Of a stretch of 64,000 nt of DNA, positions 1 through 7,287 are shown piece after piece (positions within the stretch are counted from its first letter, which is position 1; each line of letters begins with the position of its first letter). Position numbers and translations under genes: made by a program. Below the pieces are notes generated by a model, which was given only the letters and a program-made list of their open reading frames with translations, did not search any database and was not told the DNA's origin. The DNA lies in contig NZ_FOUX01000005.1 of NCBI RefSeq assembly GCF_900114995.1, forward strand, positions 248,001-312,000. The letters are read 5' to 3'. Source of the stretch: Chitinophaga sp. YR627 (GTDB taxonomy: Bacteria; Bacteroidota; Bacteroidia; Chitinophagales; Chitinophagaceae).

Positions 1-1774
1 TGATATTACAGCCGTTTGGCAGGTCCAGTAATGCGGAATAGTTACCACCTGTCAGCGATGCACTGTTAACTGTACCACAGCTGGTAGTATATGTCACATC
101 ACTCACACTGGCAATAGTAAAACCGGCAGGCACTTTTATCGCAAAAGGCGCACCGGTTACATCGCTCGGACCATTATTTACTACGACTACCCTGTAATCG
201 ATAGACTGTCCCTGATATACTTGTGTAGTACCACCTACGCTTGGGCCCACACTTTGTATCGCCAGGTCGGCACGTACTATATTAAGTGACGTATTTTTAG
301 TGGCGACGTCACCCAGGATATAGGTCCAGGTGTCCATCGTTCTGTTGTTACCGAAGTCCAGTCCCCATTTATGACCATTACTGTTACTGGAAATACCGCT
401 GCCTTCGTTACCATTGATCAATGGATTACTTGCAATACCTGCACCACCGCTAAATGTAGAATCCGCCCAGTACACAATATCATTTTCTACTGTAACGTGA
501 TCATCTTTAAGCTGCTCGATGATCAGACCTTTACTGTTGGTCTCCACATCTATAAACGGAAAGTGGATCTCAGAACCCTGCAACTGTACTTTGGCGACAA
601 CGTTTGCAACGCCAAGTGCAGGTGCAACGCCTGCGCCATCTTTACCATCCCAGAAAATACTGTTCGTTCCTTTTGCTGCTGTCCCTGTTATTTTCCTGGT
701 CACAAATGAACCAGTACCTTCCAGGCTAATACGATAAGTTCCGATGGTGTTCGCATCAAACTTAATATAAGCACCTTTTGAACTCACCTGTCCGGAAGTA
801 CCTTCTACCCCATCAACAGAAATATTCGAAATGGTCGGTATTACTTTCGGAACATTCAACCAGGTCGTCTTTCCTCCCGGCTGAGGTGCTGATGCAGGTA
901 AGGTAGCATCAGGTACCTGATAAAACATTTTATGGGTAACGCTGTAAACACCATCATCTTTCCTTGGATCCCATGTATAGATCTCATTATTATATGCGGT
1001 ACCCGCTACACTTTTATAGAGAGGTGGATCTGTATCCTTTCCTTTATCCGTAAGACCTTTGTTATTCACAAAAGCAACGAAACCAAGACCGTCCAGTCCA
1101 TTGTTATTTACTTTAAATAAATAACCATCGTTTGTCAGTACATACAGCTTTGCCTGATAATCATTGTGCTGTACGTACATGTTCAGTACGTTGGTATAGA
1201 CCCTGCCGGACTGCATAACACCTCCCGCAGTTCTTACAGAAACATCCCACGCACAAATAGCGCTGGAACTTGCGTTCTGTGTCCAGGCTTCATCTGCTGT
1301 CCAGTTCGCGCCCGCACCTTCCGTAATCTGATTCGACGGTAAGGTGGACAGAAATTCCACCTTCCACAAACCCGTCTGTCCGGCTCCTGCCACTCTTGTA
1401 AACGGCGTATAGCCAGACCATGGTCCGGCTTTTTCTGCTGTTCTGTTGGCAATTTGTCCTACCGTAGTTGATCCTATCGTAGACGAATACACGGTTCCGT
1501 CAGGGGCAGTTAGTACGAGTTGGCCGGAACCGATCCCCTGTGCGCTACTCGCGGCACCAATCGTTTCTCCGGCGTTAACATAGGCATAGTGCACCCCTGT
1601 ATTGGTAAGTGACCATCCTGCTTTGGTTGCATTCGTGGAGACAAGGCATGCACGCCCCCCTCCTGCTCCATTGGGGTACAAATCCTTCGATCCTTCCGCC
1701 CGGCTGTCATGTGTGGCGAACAAGCCGGCAAAAAGAAATAGAAGGGCAAATTTTGCTTTGTAAAATTTATCCAT
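1..1774 (-). CDS. secreted DUF11-type surface protein, N-terminal part (runs off the left edge)
   Basis: An open frame reads without a stop from an ATG at 1774 to the window edge (591 codons), so only the N-terminal part is present. The protein starts with a Sec signal peptide (MDKFYKAKFALLFLFAGLFA, then a cleavage region near HDSRA), followed by several hundred Ser/Thr/Gly/Asn-rich beta-type residues. Near the edge is a stretch of the DUF11 / conserved-repeat type (YRVVVVNNGPSDVTGAPF). Such proteins in Bacteroidota are large cell-surface or secreted adhesin-like proteins, usually ending in a type IX secretion sorting domain; that end lies outside the window. The start is chosen because the signal peptide begins there. 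Exact ligand or role is unknown. Confidence 0.8.
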   Translation of the reverse strand, partial: MDKFYKAKFALLFLFAGLFATHDSRAEGSKDLYPNGAGGGRACLVSTNATKAGWSLTNTGVHYAYVNAGETIGAASSAQGIGSGQLVLTAPDGTVYSSTIGSTTVGQIANRTAEKAGPWSGYTPFTRVAGAGQTGLWKVEFLSTLPSNQITEGAGANWTADEAWTQNASSSAICAWDVSVRTAGGVMQSGRVYTNVLNMYVQHNDYQAKLYVLTNDGYLFKVNNNGLDGLGFVAFVNNKGLTDKGKDTDPPLYKSVAGTAYNNEIYTWDPRKDDGVYSVTHKMFYQVPDATLPASAPQPGGKTTWLNVPKVIPTISNISVDGVEGTSGQVSSKGAYIKFDANTIGTYRISLEGTGSFVTRKITGTAAKGTNSIFWDGKDGAGVAPALGVANVVAKVQLQGSEIHFPFIDVETNSKGLIIEQLKDDHVTVENDIVYWADSTFSGGAGIASNPLINGNEGSGISSNSNGHKWGLDFGNNRTMDTWTYILGDVATKNTSLNIVRADLAIQSVGPSVGGTTQVYQGQSIDYRVVVVNNGPSDVTGAPFAIKVPAGFTIASVSDVTYTTSCGTVNSASLTGGNYSALLDLPNGCNI

Positions 1775-2030
1775 CTGTATTGAATAAGTGATAAAACCTC
1801 CATCCAGCTGTCTCTGGCCTGGAAATAGTATTCCCATACAGGAAAAGTATATTCCTGCAATTATTTGCTGTAAGAATTAGTGTTGTGATGATGAACGGGC
1901 ATGCACAGGCACATAGGATACGTCTGGTGTCCTTTACATTATTTCCGTCTCAGGTTATTTGTACTCTTTACTGCACAGGTTACACTTTCACAGGATCGGG
2001 TATCTTTGTGAGTTTTCTCCTATCAACAAC

Positions 2031-2063
2031 ATAGTATCTTATAGTATCTCGGTATAGTATCTT
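2031..2063. repeat. three copies of ATAGTATCT
   Basis: ATAGTATCTT, ATAGTATCTC and ATAGTATCTT begin at 2031, 2041 and 2054 (spacing 10 and 13). They lie in the 515-base gap between the surface-protein gene and the LuxR-type regulator. Function unknown; possibly an iterated protein-binding site. Confidence 0.5.
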
Positions 2064-2134
2064 TTAGCAGCTGCACAAAACGCCTGTACGAAAACAGGTA
2101 TAGCTTTGCGCGACAAAATTACTATATGACTCCT

Positions 2135-2166
2135 CAAACATGTATAGTAAATATTTGACATGTTTG
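2135..2166. promoter_or_regulatory. inverted repeat, possible operator between divergent genes
   Basis: CAAACATGT (2135-2143) and ACATGTTTG (2158-2166) are perfect 9-base inverted arms separated by 14 bases. The site is in the divergent intergenic region, about 360 bases upstream of the surface-protein start and about 125 bases upstream of the regulator start. It has the geometry of a dimeric regulator site; which protein binds is unknown. Confidence 0.4.
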
Positions 2167-2214
2167 TAGTACAATTACTACAGCCTGTCATTAGCGTTAC
2201 TTATCAAAATATTA

Positions 2215-2222
2215 TAACTTTG
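2215..2222 (+). promoter_or_regulatory. Bacteroidota -7 element for the LuxR-type regulator
   Basis: TAACTTTG matches the TAnnTTTG consensus of Bacteroidota primary-sigma promoters and lies 67 bases before the ATG at 2290. No convincing TTTG -33 element stands at the usual distance, so the promoter is probably weak or activated. Confidence 0.4.
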
Positions 2223-2289
2223 TGATATATGCCTGCTGCAGCAGGCTCAGTAACCATAGACCTATTTATATCCTATTATCCGCTAGTGA

Positions 2290-2898
2290 ATGAACTATAT
2301 CCTGATTGCCCATGAACCCTCCATCATGCGATGTGGCCTGTCTCAGATTATTTCGATGCTACCCGCACCTGTGACCGTCCTCATGGTGGAAACGCCCGCT
2401 GAAATGGCTTCGGCTATGCAGCAACAACCATTCGACCTGCTCATACTAAGCAGACATTTGCCTGGAGGTGATACCTTGTCGATGATGAAAATGGTGAGAG
2501 AAAAGCACCGTGACACAAAGATCCTGCTGTTCTCTTCCCGTGAAGAAAAAACAAGAATAGTTGACGTGCTGTTTGAAACAGCAGATGGCTATCTCAGTAA
2601 CAAATCATCTGAAGAAGATATCAGTCTGACCATCTCTGTTTTAGTGCCTGGACATAAGCGCTTATCGCCTTTACGTCCCGCGTTCTCCAACCCGCTGGAA
2701 CAACTTTCCAGCCGGGAAATAGAAGTCATGAACCTGCTGGCGCAGGGACTGCCACTGTTGAAAATTGCCGCTCATATGGAGCTACAGGTTACTACTGTGA
2801 GTACTTACAAAACCCGCATCTTCAAGAAGCTGGAAATCAACTCTATAGTGGAACTGCTGGACAAGGTCAGAACTTACGGCATACGCAAACTTGCATAA
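2290..2898 (+). CDS. LuxR/NarL-type regulator with a degenerate receiver domain
   Basis: The 202-residue protein has the two-domain layout of NarL-family response regulators: a receiver-like region (about 1-125) and a C-terminal LuxR HTH (about 140-200, beginning LSSREIEVMNLLAQGL). Key receiver residues are missing. The acidic pair after beta-1 reads His8-Glu9 in ILIAHEP, and the phospho-acceptor Asp after beta-3 is Ser54 in DLLILSRHLPGG. A Lys equivalent remains in GYLSNKSS. This predicts a receiver that is not phosphorylated in the usual way. No histidine kinase gene lies beside it. It is divergent from the surface-protein gene at 1-1774, which is a plausible but untested target. Confidence 0.85.
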   Translation: MNYILIAHEPSIMRCGLSQIISMLPAPVTVLMVETPAEMASAMQQQPFDLLILSRHLPGGDTLSMMKMVREKHRDTKILLFSSREEKTRIVDVLFETADGYLSNKSSEEDISLTISVLVPGHKRLSPLRPAFSNPLEQLSSREIEVMNLLAQGLPLLKIAAHMELQVTTVSTYKTRIFKKLEINSIVELLDKVRTYGIRKLA

Positions 2899-2902
2899 CG
2901 AC

Positions 2903-2927
2903 GAAAGCCCCTTCCACAGGGGCTTTC
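2903..2927 (+). terminator. hairpin terminator after the LuxR-type regulator
   Basis: GAAAGCCCC (2903-2911) pairs perfectly with GGGGCTTTC (2919-2927) across a 7-base loop, beginning 4 bases after the stop codon. There is no long T-tract. Confidence 0.6.
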
Positions 2928-3039
2928 CGCTGTAATAAATTAAATTTTCACCATTTGAATAATAGTCATAACTTCGTTCTTCAGCCATAACCCCAGGCTG
3001 CATCATAACATTATTCATTGCCCCAAATCACCTTTCTAA

Positions 3040-3429
3040 ATGGAAAAGCCACTACGAATTGTCATCTATCTTGTGCTTGCATTAACCGTTATTAACGCAC
3101 TCATTACTTTCTTTGAGAAAAGCCAGTTAAAACAAATTCAGAACAACATCGAAGCCTCCCAAAGAAATATTGACACAGCGCTGAACTATATCAATGCCTC
3201 CCGTGCCAGACTGGATTCCCTGCAGGGAGATGTCGATAAGTTCAAATATTACATCAAGAACATACAGGCAAACGTCTCTATTTTGAACACCAAAAAAGAG
3301 ATCGAGGAAGCAAAATCCAACGCCAAACTGAAAGAGACCGTTGAAGAACTGAATGCAAAAGTCAAAACATTTAAAGAAGAACTCAAAGCGACTGACAGTC
3401 TTCCTCCCATTGATGTAAAACCCCTGTAA
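3040..3429 (+). CDS. small membrane-anchored coiled-coil protein
   Basis: The 129-residue protein has one N-terminal membrane segment (about 6-25, IVIYLVLALTVINALITFF). A long, highly charged alpha-helical region follows (about 28-115) with heptad-like spacing and Glu/Lys/Asn/Gln-rich composition, typical of a coiled coil. No enzymatic motif is present. It probably sits in the inner membrane with the coiled coil on one face. The next gene begins 15 bases downstream and also encodes a coiled-coil envelope protein, so the two are likely co-transcribed and may interact. Family not recognised. Confidence 0.75.
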   Translation: MEKPLRIVIYLVLALTVINALITFFEKSQLKQIQNNIEASQRNIDTALNYINASRARLDSLQGDVDKFKYYIKNIQANVSILNTKKEIEEAKSNAKLKETVEELNAKVKTFKEELKATDSLPPIDVKPL

Positions 3430-3444
3430 ACTTATAACCAACAT

Positions 3445-4020
3445 ATGAAACCATTATCTATCCACCACAAGCTGCTGCTTGTGCTGTTCCTCTGTCTTGC
3501 CGCGCAGCAGGGATATAGCCAGGACATGCTCAAAACGTTCAGAGACAGCTCCGGCACAAGCGTATATAGTATCTACAGGGGCGATACCCTCCTGATACAT
3601 TGCGATACCGCCTTTATCGTCAACAAGAACACCTTTAGCATCTACAAAAAATATTACGATAAAACACGCCAGGGCAGTTCTTCTTTTAAAGGCATCATGG
3701 ACAGCTATGAGAGCATGATACGACAGCAGGATACCATGCTGCGTACAAAAGAGTTTTACTACCAGCAGATGAAACACCAGATGGATTCGCTGACTAACAA
3801 CTCGCTCGCCTTTATGGACAAAACGAGTGTCAGTCTGCAGGGCATCTCTTCCTCTCTCGACAAAGCCACTTCCAGCCTCGTTGAAACACAAAAGCTGCTG
3901 GAAGAGTCCAGGAAAATGCTGGAAGAAGAACGTCGGAAACGAAACGCCAGGGCTTTAAAATTTGGGATAGGCGGCGTGGCTATTGGAGCCCTGATCACTG
4001 CCCTGATCATGGCAAATTAG
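3445..4020 (+). CDS. secreted coiled-coil protein with C-terminal membrane anchor
   Basis: The 191-residue protein begins with a signal peptide (about 1-25, ending near QQGYSQ). It continues with a short beta-rich part and a long helical region (about 90-165) rich in Gln/Glu/Lys/Ser. It ends with a hydrophobic segment (about 172-190, FGIGGVAIGALITALIMAN) that can anchor it. It is the second gene of a pair with the coiled-coil protein at 3040. No catalytic motif is seen and the family is not recognised; a structural or scaffold role in the envelope is an inference from architecture only. Confidence 0.75.
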   Translation: MKPLSIHHKLLLVLFLCLAAQQGYSQDMLKTFRDSSGTSVYSIYRGDTLLIHCDTAFIVNKNTFSIYKKYYDKTRQGSSSFKGIMDSYESMIRQQDTMLRTKEFYYQQMKHQMDSLTNNSLAFMDKTSVSLQGISSSLDKATSSLVETQKLLEESRKMLEEERRKRNARALKFGIGGVAIGALITALIMAN

Positions 4021-4048
4021 GCCTTATTATACCCTTTTTATAAAACGT

Positions 4049-4100
4049 TATATAGCATCTGTATGCTGTTCATTCGTGAACGGTGTTCAGATGCTATATA
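4049..4100. terminator. long hairpin capped by a TTCG tetraloop
   Basis: TATATAGCATCTG (4049-4061) is the exact reverse complement of 4088-4100. Inside it, a mostly wobble-paired segment leads to GTTCA-TTCG-TGAAC (4068-4081), so the RNA would form one long hairpin with a stable UUCG tetraloop. It lies between the coiled-coil gene (stop 4020) and the DoxX gene (4185). No T-tract follows, so it may be a terminator, an mRNA-stabilising end or a small structured RNA. Confidence 0.55.
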
Positions 4101-4184
4101 CATTTAAGGGACTAATTTCTTAATCAGGAACAAGATTTTAATGTCTGATCAACCCGAACTTTATCTTTCCAAAACGATAACACA

Positions 4185-4619
4185 ATGAACTCCAGCTCAG
4201 TAAATTTCTCACAGTTATTTCTAAGGATCGCCTTCGCTATATCACTTTTCTCCGCAGTAGCAGACAGATTCGGCCTTTGGGGACCTCCCGGCTCCCCGAA
4301 TGCATCCTGGGGAGACTGGGAACACTTTCTCGCCTACTCCAATACCCTGAATGCTTACGCTCCTCCTTTCTTAGGGAGTATACTGGCCATCACCGCCACC
4401 GCTGCAGAAATCATCTTCGGTCTGATGCTATTGATCGGTTATAAAACCAGGATCGCTGCATGGGGTGCCTTTCTGCTGATGATCGCCTTCGCCCTGACCA
4501 TGACCTTCAGCGTCGGTCCGAAAGCACCGTTAAATTATGCCGTATGGACCTGTGCCGGCGCCGCCGCCCTCCTGGGTAGTGTCACCCGCTATAAATGGAG
4601 TATCGATGACCTGAAATAA
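4185..4619 (+). CDS. DoxX family membrane protein
   Basis: The 144-residue protein has four predicted membrane helices and the layout of the DoxX/SURF4 family. It begins with LFLRIAFAISLFSAVADRFG, and a later segment (EIIFGLMLLIGYKTRIAAWG) is typical of the family's third helix. DoxX proteins are poorly understood inner-membrane proteins linked in some bacteria to redox or thiol stress. The gene stands alone and is followed by its own terminator. A second DoxX-like gene lies at 20007. Confidence 0.8.
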   Translation: MNSSSVNFSQLFLRIAFAISLFSAVADRFGLWGPPGSPNASWGDWEHFLAYSNTLNAYAPPFLGSILAITATAAEIIFGLMLLIGYKTRIAAWGAFLLMIAFALTMTFSVGPKAPLNYAVWTCAGAAALLGSVTRYKWSIDDLK

Positions 4620-4645
4620 CTTTTTCATGTTGCGCTTATAACCGT

Positions 4646-4690
4646 CTGTCAGGATACCTACCGGTATTATGACAGGCTTTTTCTTTTCTT
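4646..4690 (+). terminator. Rho-independent terminator after doxX
   Basis: CTGTCA (4646-4651) pairs with TGACAG (4670-4675), with a further GATACC/GGTAT(T) pairing inside. A T-rich run (GCTTTTTCTTTTCTTT) follows. Confidence 0.75.
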
Positions 4691-4739
4691 TACATTTAAC
4701 CCAAAACAACAATCATTTATTGTAAATCGATAAATTTAT

Positions 4740-4771
4740 TTTGAATTGTAATAAACTTACATTTACCTTTG
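4740..4771 (+). promoter_or_regulatory. Bacteroidota promoter for the DUF2975/YozG pair
   Basis: A -33 element TTTG (4740-4743) and a -7 element TACCTTTG (4764-4771) are separated by 20 bases, the canonical geometry. The predicted transcript would start a few bases after 4775 and leave a short leader before the ATG at 4792. Confidence 0.75.
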
Positions 4772-4791
4772 GGGCATAAACCCAAATATGT

Positions 4792-5415
4792 ATGAAGCCT
4801 AAGTCAATTATCAGAATCCTGAACATCCTGATTACATCGACCTATTATCTTACACTACTGATAGCCATCCTGCTGACCTCCCTATGGATCTTCTTTTTCG
4901 TCACAGGAAACTCAGCGGCCAATGGTATCCCCGGCGGACTTACCCACGAGGTGGTCTCTTTCGCCAAAACCAACCAACCGGCGGTACAGCATTTTACGGC
5001 CGACAGCACCATTGCCTATACTGCCGTACAAAACAAATACATGCTGACTGTCAAACCGTTTTCCAGCCTTGGCAGTTACTCGCACTTTTACAGTGCTATA
5101 AAGTTCGTCATATGGTTGCTGATACTCAGAACCTTTATGAACATCTTCAACGCCCTGGACCCCGAACGTCCGTTTACTCCCAGGATCGTCGTATTACTGA
5201 AGCAACTCTCTATCCTTTTCATAGCCGCAGATGTACTGAAAATTTTACATTATGCCATTTTCAGCAGGTTTATGCATAATCTTGCATCCTCGCTTCAGTT
5301 CTCACTGAACATCGAAGTAGGTTCAGGCATTATCACCGGATTGATTATCTGGATCATCGCGGTGGTGTATCAGCGTGGTCTGGAAATGCAGACTGAAAGC
5401 GAATTAACTGTATAA
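4792..5415 (+). CDS. DUF2975 domain membrane protein
   Basis: The 207-residue protein has four predicted membrane helices (about 15-42, 100-120, 143-163 and 180-200) with an extracytoplasmic loop between the first two. This matches DUF2975 proteins, which are regularly encoded next to a small YozG-like HTH regulator. Here that regulator begins 2 bases after the stop, so the pair is co-transcribed. The molecular function of DUF2975 is unknown; the recurring pairing suggests the membrane protein modulates, or is controlled by, the regulator. Confidence 0.8.
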   Translation: MKPKSIIRILNILITSTYYLTLLIAILLTSLWIFFFVTGNSAANGIPGGLTHEVVSFAKTNQPAVQHFTADSTIAYTAVQNKYMLTVKPFSSLGSYSHFYSAIKFVIWLLILRTFMNIFNALDPERPFTPRIVVLLKQLSILFIAADVLKILHYAIFSRFMHNLASSLQFSLNIEVGSGIITGLIIWIIAVVYQRGLEMQTESELTV

Positions 5416-5417
5416 AT

Positions 5418-5633
5418 ATGCCTATCATCGTAAATCTTGACGTCATGCTGGCCAAAAGGAAGATGTCTCTGACGGAGCTGAGTGAGAAAGTGGATATCAC
5501 CATGTCAAACCTCTCCATCCTGAAGACCGGCAAAGCAAAAGCCATACGTCTGGAAACACTGGATGCCATCTGTGCTGCATTACAATGTCAACCGGGAGAT
5601 CTGCTGGAGTATGCCGCAGAAGGAAAAAATTAA
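5418..5633 (+). CDS. YozG-like XRE-family HTH regulator
   Basis: The 71-residue protein is almost entirely one HTH_26/Cro-CI domain: LDVMLAKRKMSLTELSEKV, then an HTH with the recognition helix region around MSNLSILKTGKAKAIRL, then ETLDAICAALQCQPGDLLEY. That end motif is typical of the YozG/Cro-CI group. It is translationally close to the DUF2975 gene (2-base gap) and shares its promoter at 4740. It likely binds DNA as a dimer and may autoregulate this two-gene operon. Confidence 0.88.
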   Translation: MPIIVNLDVMLAKRKMSLTELSEKVDITMSNLSILKTGKAKAIRLETLDAICAALQCQPGDLLEYAAEGKN

Positions 5634-5657
5634 GTATACAACGAATAACCTTAAGGC

Positions 5658-5695
5658 TACACTGCACCGGTGCGCTATTTTGCACCTGCAGTGTA
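5658..5695 (+). terminator. hairpin after the DUF2975/YozG operon
   Basis: TACACTGCA (5658-5666) pairs with TGCAGTGTA (5687-5695). Inside, GGTGC pairs with GCACC after a two-base bulge, around a GCTATTTT loop. It lies 25 bases after the stop codon. Confidence 0.6.
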
Positions 5696-5763
5696 ACTCC
5701 TCCCGAGATACTCCGTATATAAAGCATGTATAAAGCATGTATGAAGCATGCATATAGCGCCCC

Positions 5764-5845
5764 TACTCATCACCCATACTCATCACCCATACCCACCATC
5801 CTACTCATCACCTATACACACCACCCTACTCATCGCCCATACCAC
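5764..5845. repeat. degenerate short tandem repeats, TACTCATC core
   Basis: TACTCATC recurs at 5764, 5777, 5802 and 5827 (spacing 13, 25, 25) inside a C/A-rich tract with CCCATA and CACACC filler. The 107-codon reading frame across it is Pro/Thr/His-rich with no domain and is not considered a gene. Confidence 0.55.
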
Positions 5846-5961
5846 TTTCTGCACCCCACAAGTACCACAATGACCACCCCCACCCAATATCTCTCTCATC
5901 AGGCGCTTCCAGCGGAGGTTTCAGATACCTGCGCGGACCTTAGCCTGTCCCCTGCATCCAG

Positions 5962-6179
5962 CTACCCTCCCCCCAAAGCACCCACCGCACAGCCCACCTC
6001 CCACCGCCCCATCATCTTAAAAACGGGCGTCAGTCCGCCAGGTATCTGAAACCACAGCAAAAGCAGCCACACACACTTACCTCCCAAAGCCCCCACCGTA
6101 AAGCCTGCCACCACCCCATCATCTTAAAAACGGGCATCGGTCCGCCAGGTATCTGAAAACACAGCAGAGCAGCCCCTTT
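5962..6179. repeat. 107-bp imperfect tandem duplication
   Basis: Two copies of about 107 bases follow each other. Anchor strings CCCCATCATCTTAAAAACGG begin at 6007 and 6114, and TCCGCCAGGTATCTGAAA begins at 6034 and 6141. The copies differ at scattered positions, mainly in their C/A-rich first half. A third copy of the core stands inverted at 5918-5937 (GGTTTCAGATACCTG). The block fills most of the 644-base gap between the YozG and MarR-GNAT genes and encodes nothing recognisable. Confidence 0.7.
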
Positions 6180-6230
6180 CATCCTGCTCCATAAATTCTT
6201 AATTTTTAATTGCTAATCTCCAATTTTCAT

Positions 6231-6251
6231 TACATTTGCGTAACTGGTTAC
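6231..6251 (+). promoter_or_regulatory. promoter and palindromic operator of the MarR-GNAT gene
   Basis: A -7 element TACATTTG (6231-6238) is followed at once by the palindrome GTAAC-TG-GTTAC (6240-6251). A MarR-type protein bound there would cover the transcription start of its own gene, so autorepression is likely. A possible TTG -33 lies at 6210-6212. Confidence 0.55.
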
Positions 6252-6277
6252 ATAATTACTTACACAATTATTAGATT

Positions 6278-7228
6278 ATGAGCTTTTACGACACCATCGG
6301 CAAACTAGCCATTGGCAGCAGACTACGCCAACTGACAGACATGATCACCGAAGACGCGGCACAGATCTACCAGCAATATGATATTGATATGAACCCTAAA
6401 TGGTGGCCTGTATTTTACGTCCTGTCCAAAGGTGAAGCGAATACAATTACCGCCATTGCCAAAGAAATAGGCCACTCCCACCCCTCCGTGAGTAAGATCA
6501 TCAGTGAAATGGTGGATAAAGGCCTGGTAAAAGAAAAGAAAGATAAAACCGACGGCCGCCGCAACATGGTCAGCCTCTCTCCCAAAGGAAAAGAGATCAC
6601 TGATAAGATCGAAGCGCAATATACCGACGTCAACAACGCGATTGAAGCCATCTCTGCCAACACACGTAATGACCTCTGGGAGGCCATTGGAGAATGGGAA
6701 TTCCTGCTGGAGCAGAAGAGTCTCTTCCGCAGGGTCCAGGAGCAGAAAAAGGACAGAGAAAGCCGGAAAGTACAGATCGTTGATTATACCCCCGCCTATC
6801 AGCAGGCTTTCAAAGAACTGAACGTAGAATGGATCTCGACCTACTTTACAATGGAGGAAGCGGATTATAAAGCCCTCGATAATCCACAGGGATATATTCT
6901 CGACAACGGCGGCTATATATTCGTTGCTCTCTACGAGGACAAACCCGTAGGCGTCTGTGCCCTCATCAAAATGAAGGATCCGGAATATGAATACGAACTC
7001 GCAAAAATGGCCGTATCTCCTGCTGCACAAGGTAAAAGCATCGGCTGGCTACTGGGAAATGCCATCCTGGATAAAGCCAGATCACTGGGAGCAAAGAAAG
7101 TATACCTGGAAAGTAATACTATCTTAAAACCCGCGATCAGTCTTTATCATAAACTGGGTTTTGAACGTGTCATCGGACATACATCTCCCTACGAACGCTG
7201 CAATATTCAGATGGAGCGGGTGTTATAG
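6278..7228 (+). CDS. MarR regulator fused to a GNAT acetyltransferase
   Basis: The 316-residue protein carries a MarR winged-helix domain (about 1-150). Its DNA-binding part includes ITAIAKEIGHSHPSVSKIIS and a wing with KKDKTDGRRNMVSLS. A GNAT acetyltransferase domain follows (about 165-316), with an acetyl-CoA loop near MAVSPAAQGKSIGWLLGNA and the C-terminal KLGFER motif. MarR-GNAT fusions are known; they are thought to couple gene control to acetylation of a small molecule or protein. The gene is monocistronic, with a palindrome over its start region at 6240 and a hairpin after its stop. Confidence 0.9.
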   Translation: MSFYDTIGKLAIGSRLRQLTDMITEDAAQIYQQYDIDMNPKWWPVFYVLSKGEANTITAIAKEIGHSHPSVSKIISEMVDKGLVKEKKDKTDGRRNMVSLSPKGKEITDKIEAQYTDVNNAIEAISANTRNDLWEAIGEWEFLLEQKSLFRRVQEQKKDRESRKVQIVDYTPAYQQAFKELNVEWISTYFTMEEADYKALDNPQGYILDNGGYIFVALYEDKPVGVCALIKMKDPEYEYELAKMAVSPAAQGKSIGWLLGNAILDKARSLGAKKVYLESNTILKPAISLYHKLGFERVIGHTSPYERCNIQMERVL

Positions 7229-7238
7229 GATATATATT

Positions 7239-7267
7239 CCCGGAAACTATTATTTGTAGTTTCCGGG
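7239..7267. terminator. hairpin between the MarR-GNAT and dehydrogenase genes
   Basis: CCCGGAAACT (7239-7248) and AGTTTCCGGG (7258-7267) form a perfect 10-bp stem with a 9-base loop. It is placed 11 bases after the MarR-GNAT stop and 20 bases before the next ATG. Confidence 0.65.
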
Positions 7268-7287
7268 TTATCGTGTATTTTTCCCCT

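Noticed and set aside
371..709. forward frames over 371-1120
   Set aside because: They are antisense to the open frame of the surface protein (1-1774, minus), which has a signal peptide and DUF11-type sequence.
5726..6049. 107-codon forward frame in the repeat-rich gap
   Set aside because: Pro/Thr/His-rich composition dictated by short repeats, no start context or domain; the sequence is better explained as tandem repeats.
6323..7030. 235-codon minus frame inside the MarR-GNAT gene
   Set aside because: Shadow of a clear two-domain gene; Phe/Ile/Val-rich nonsense typical of the antisense frame.
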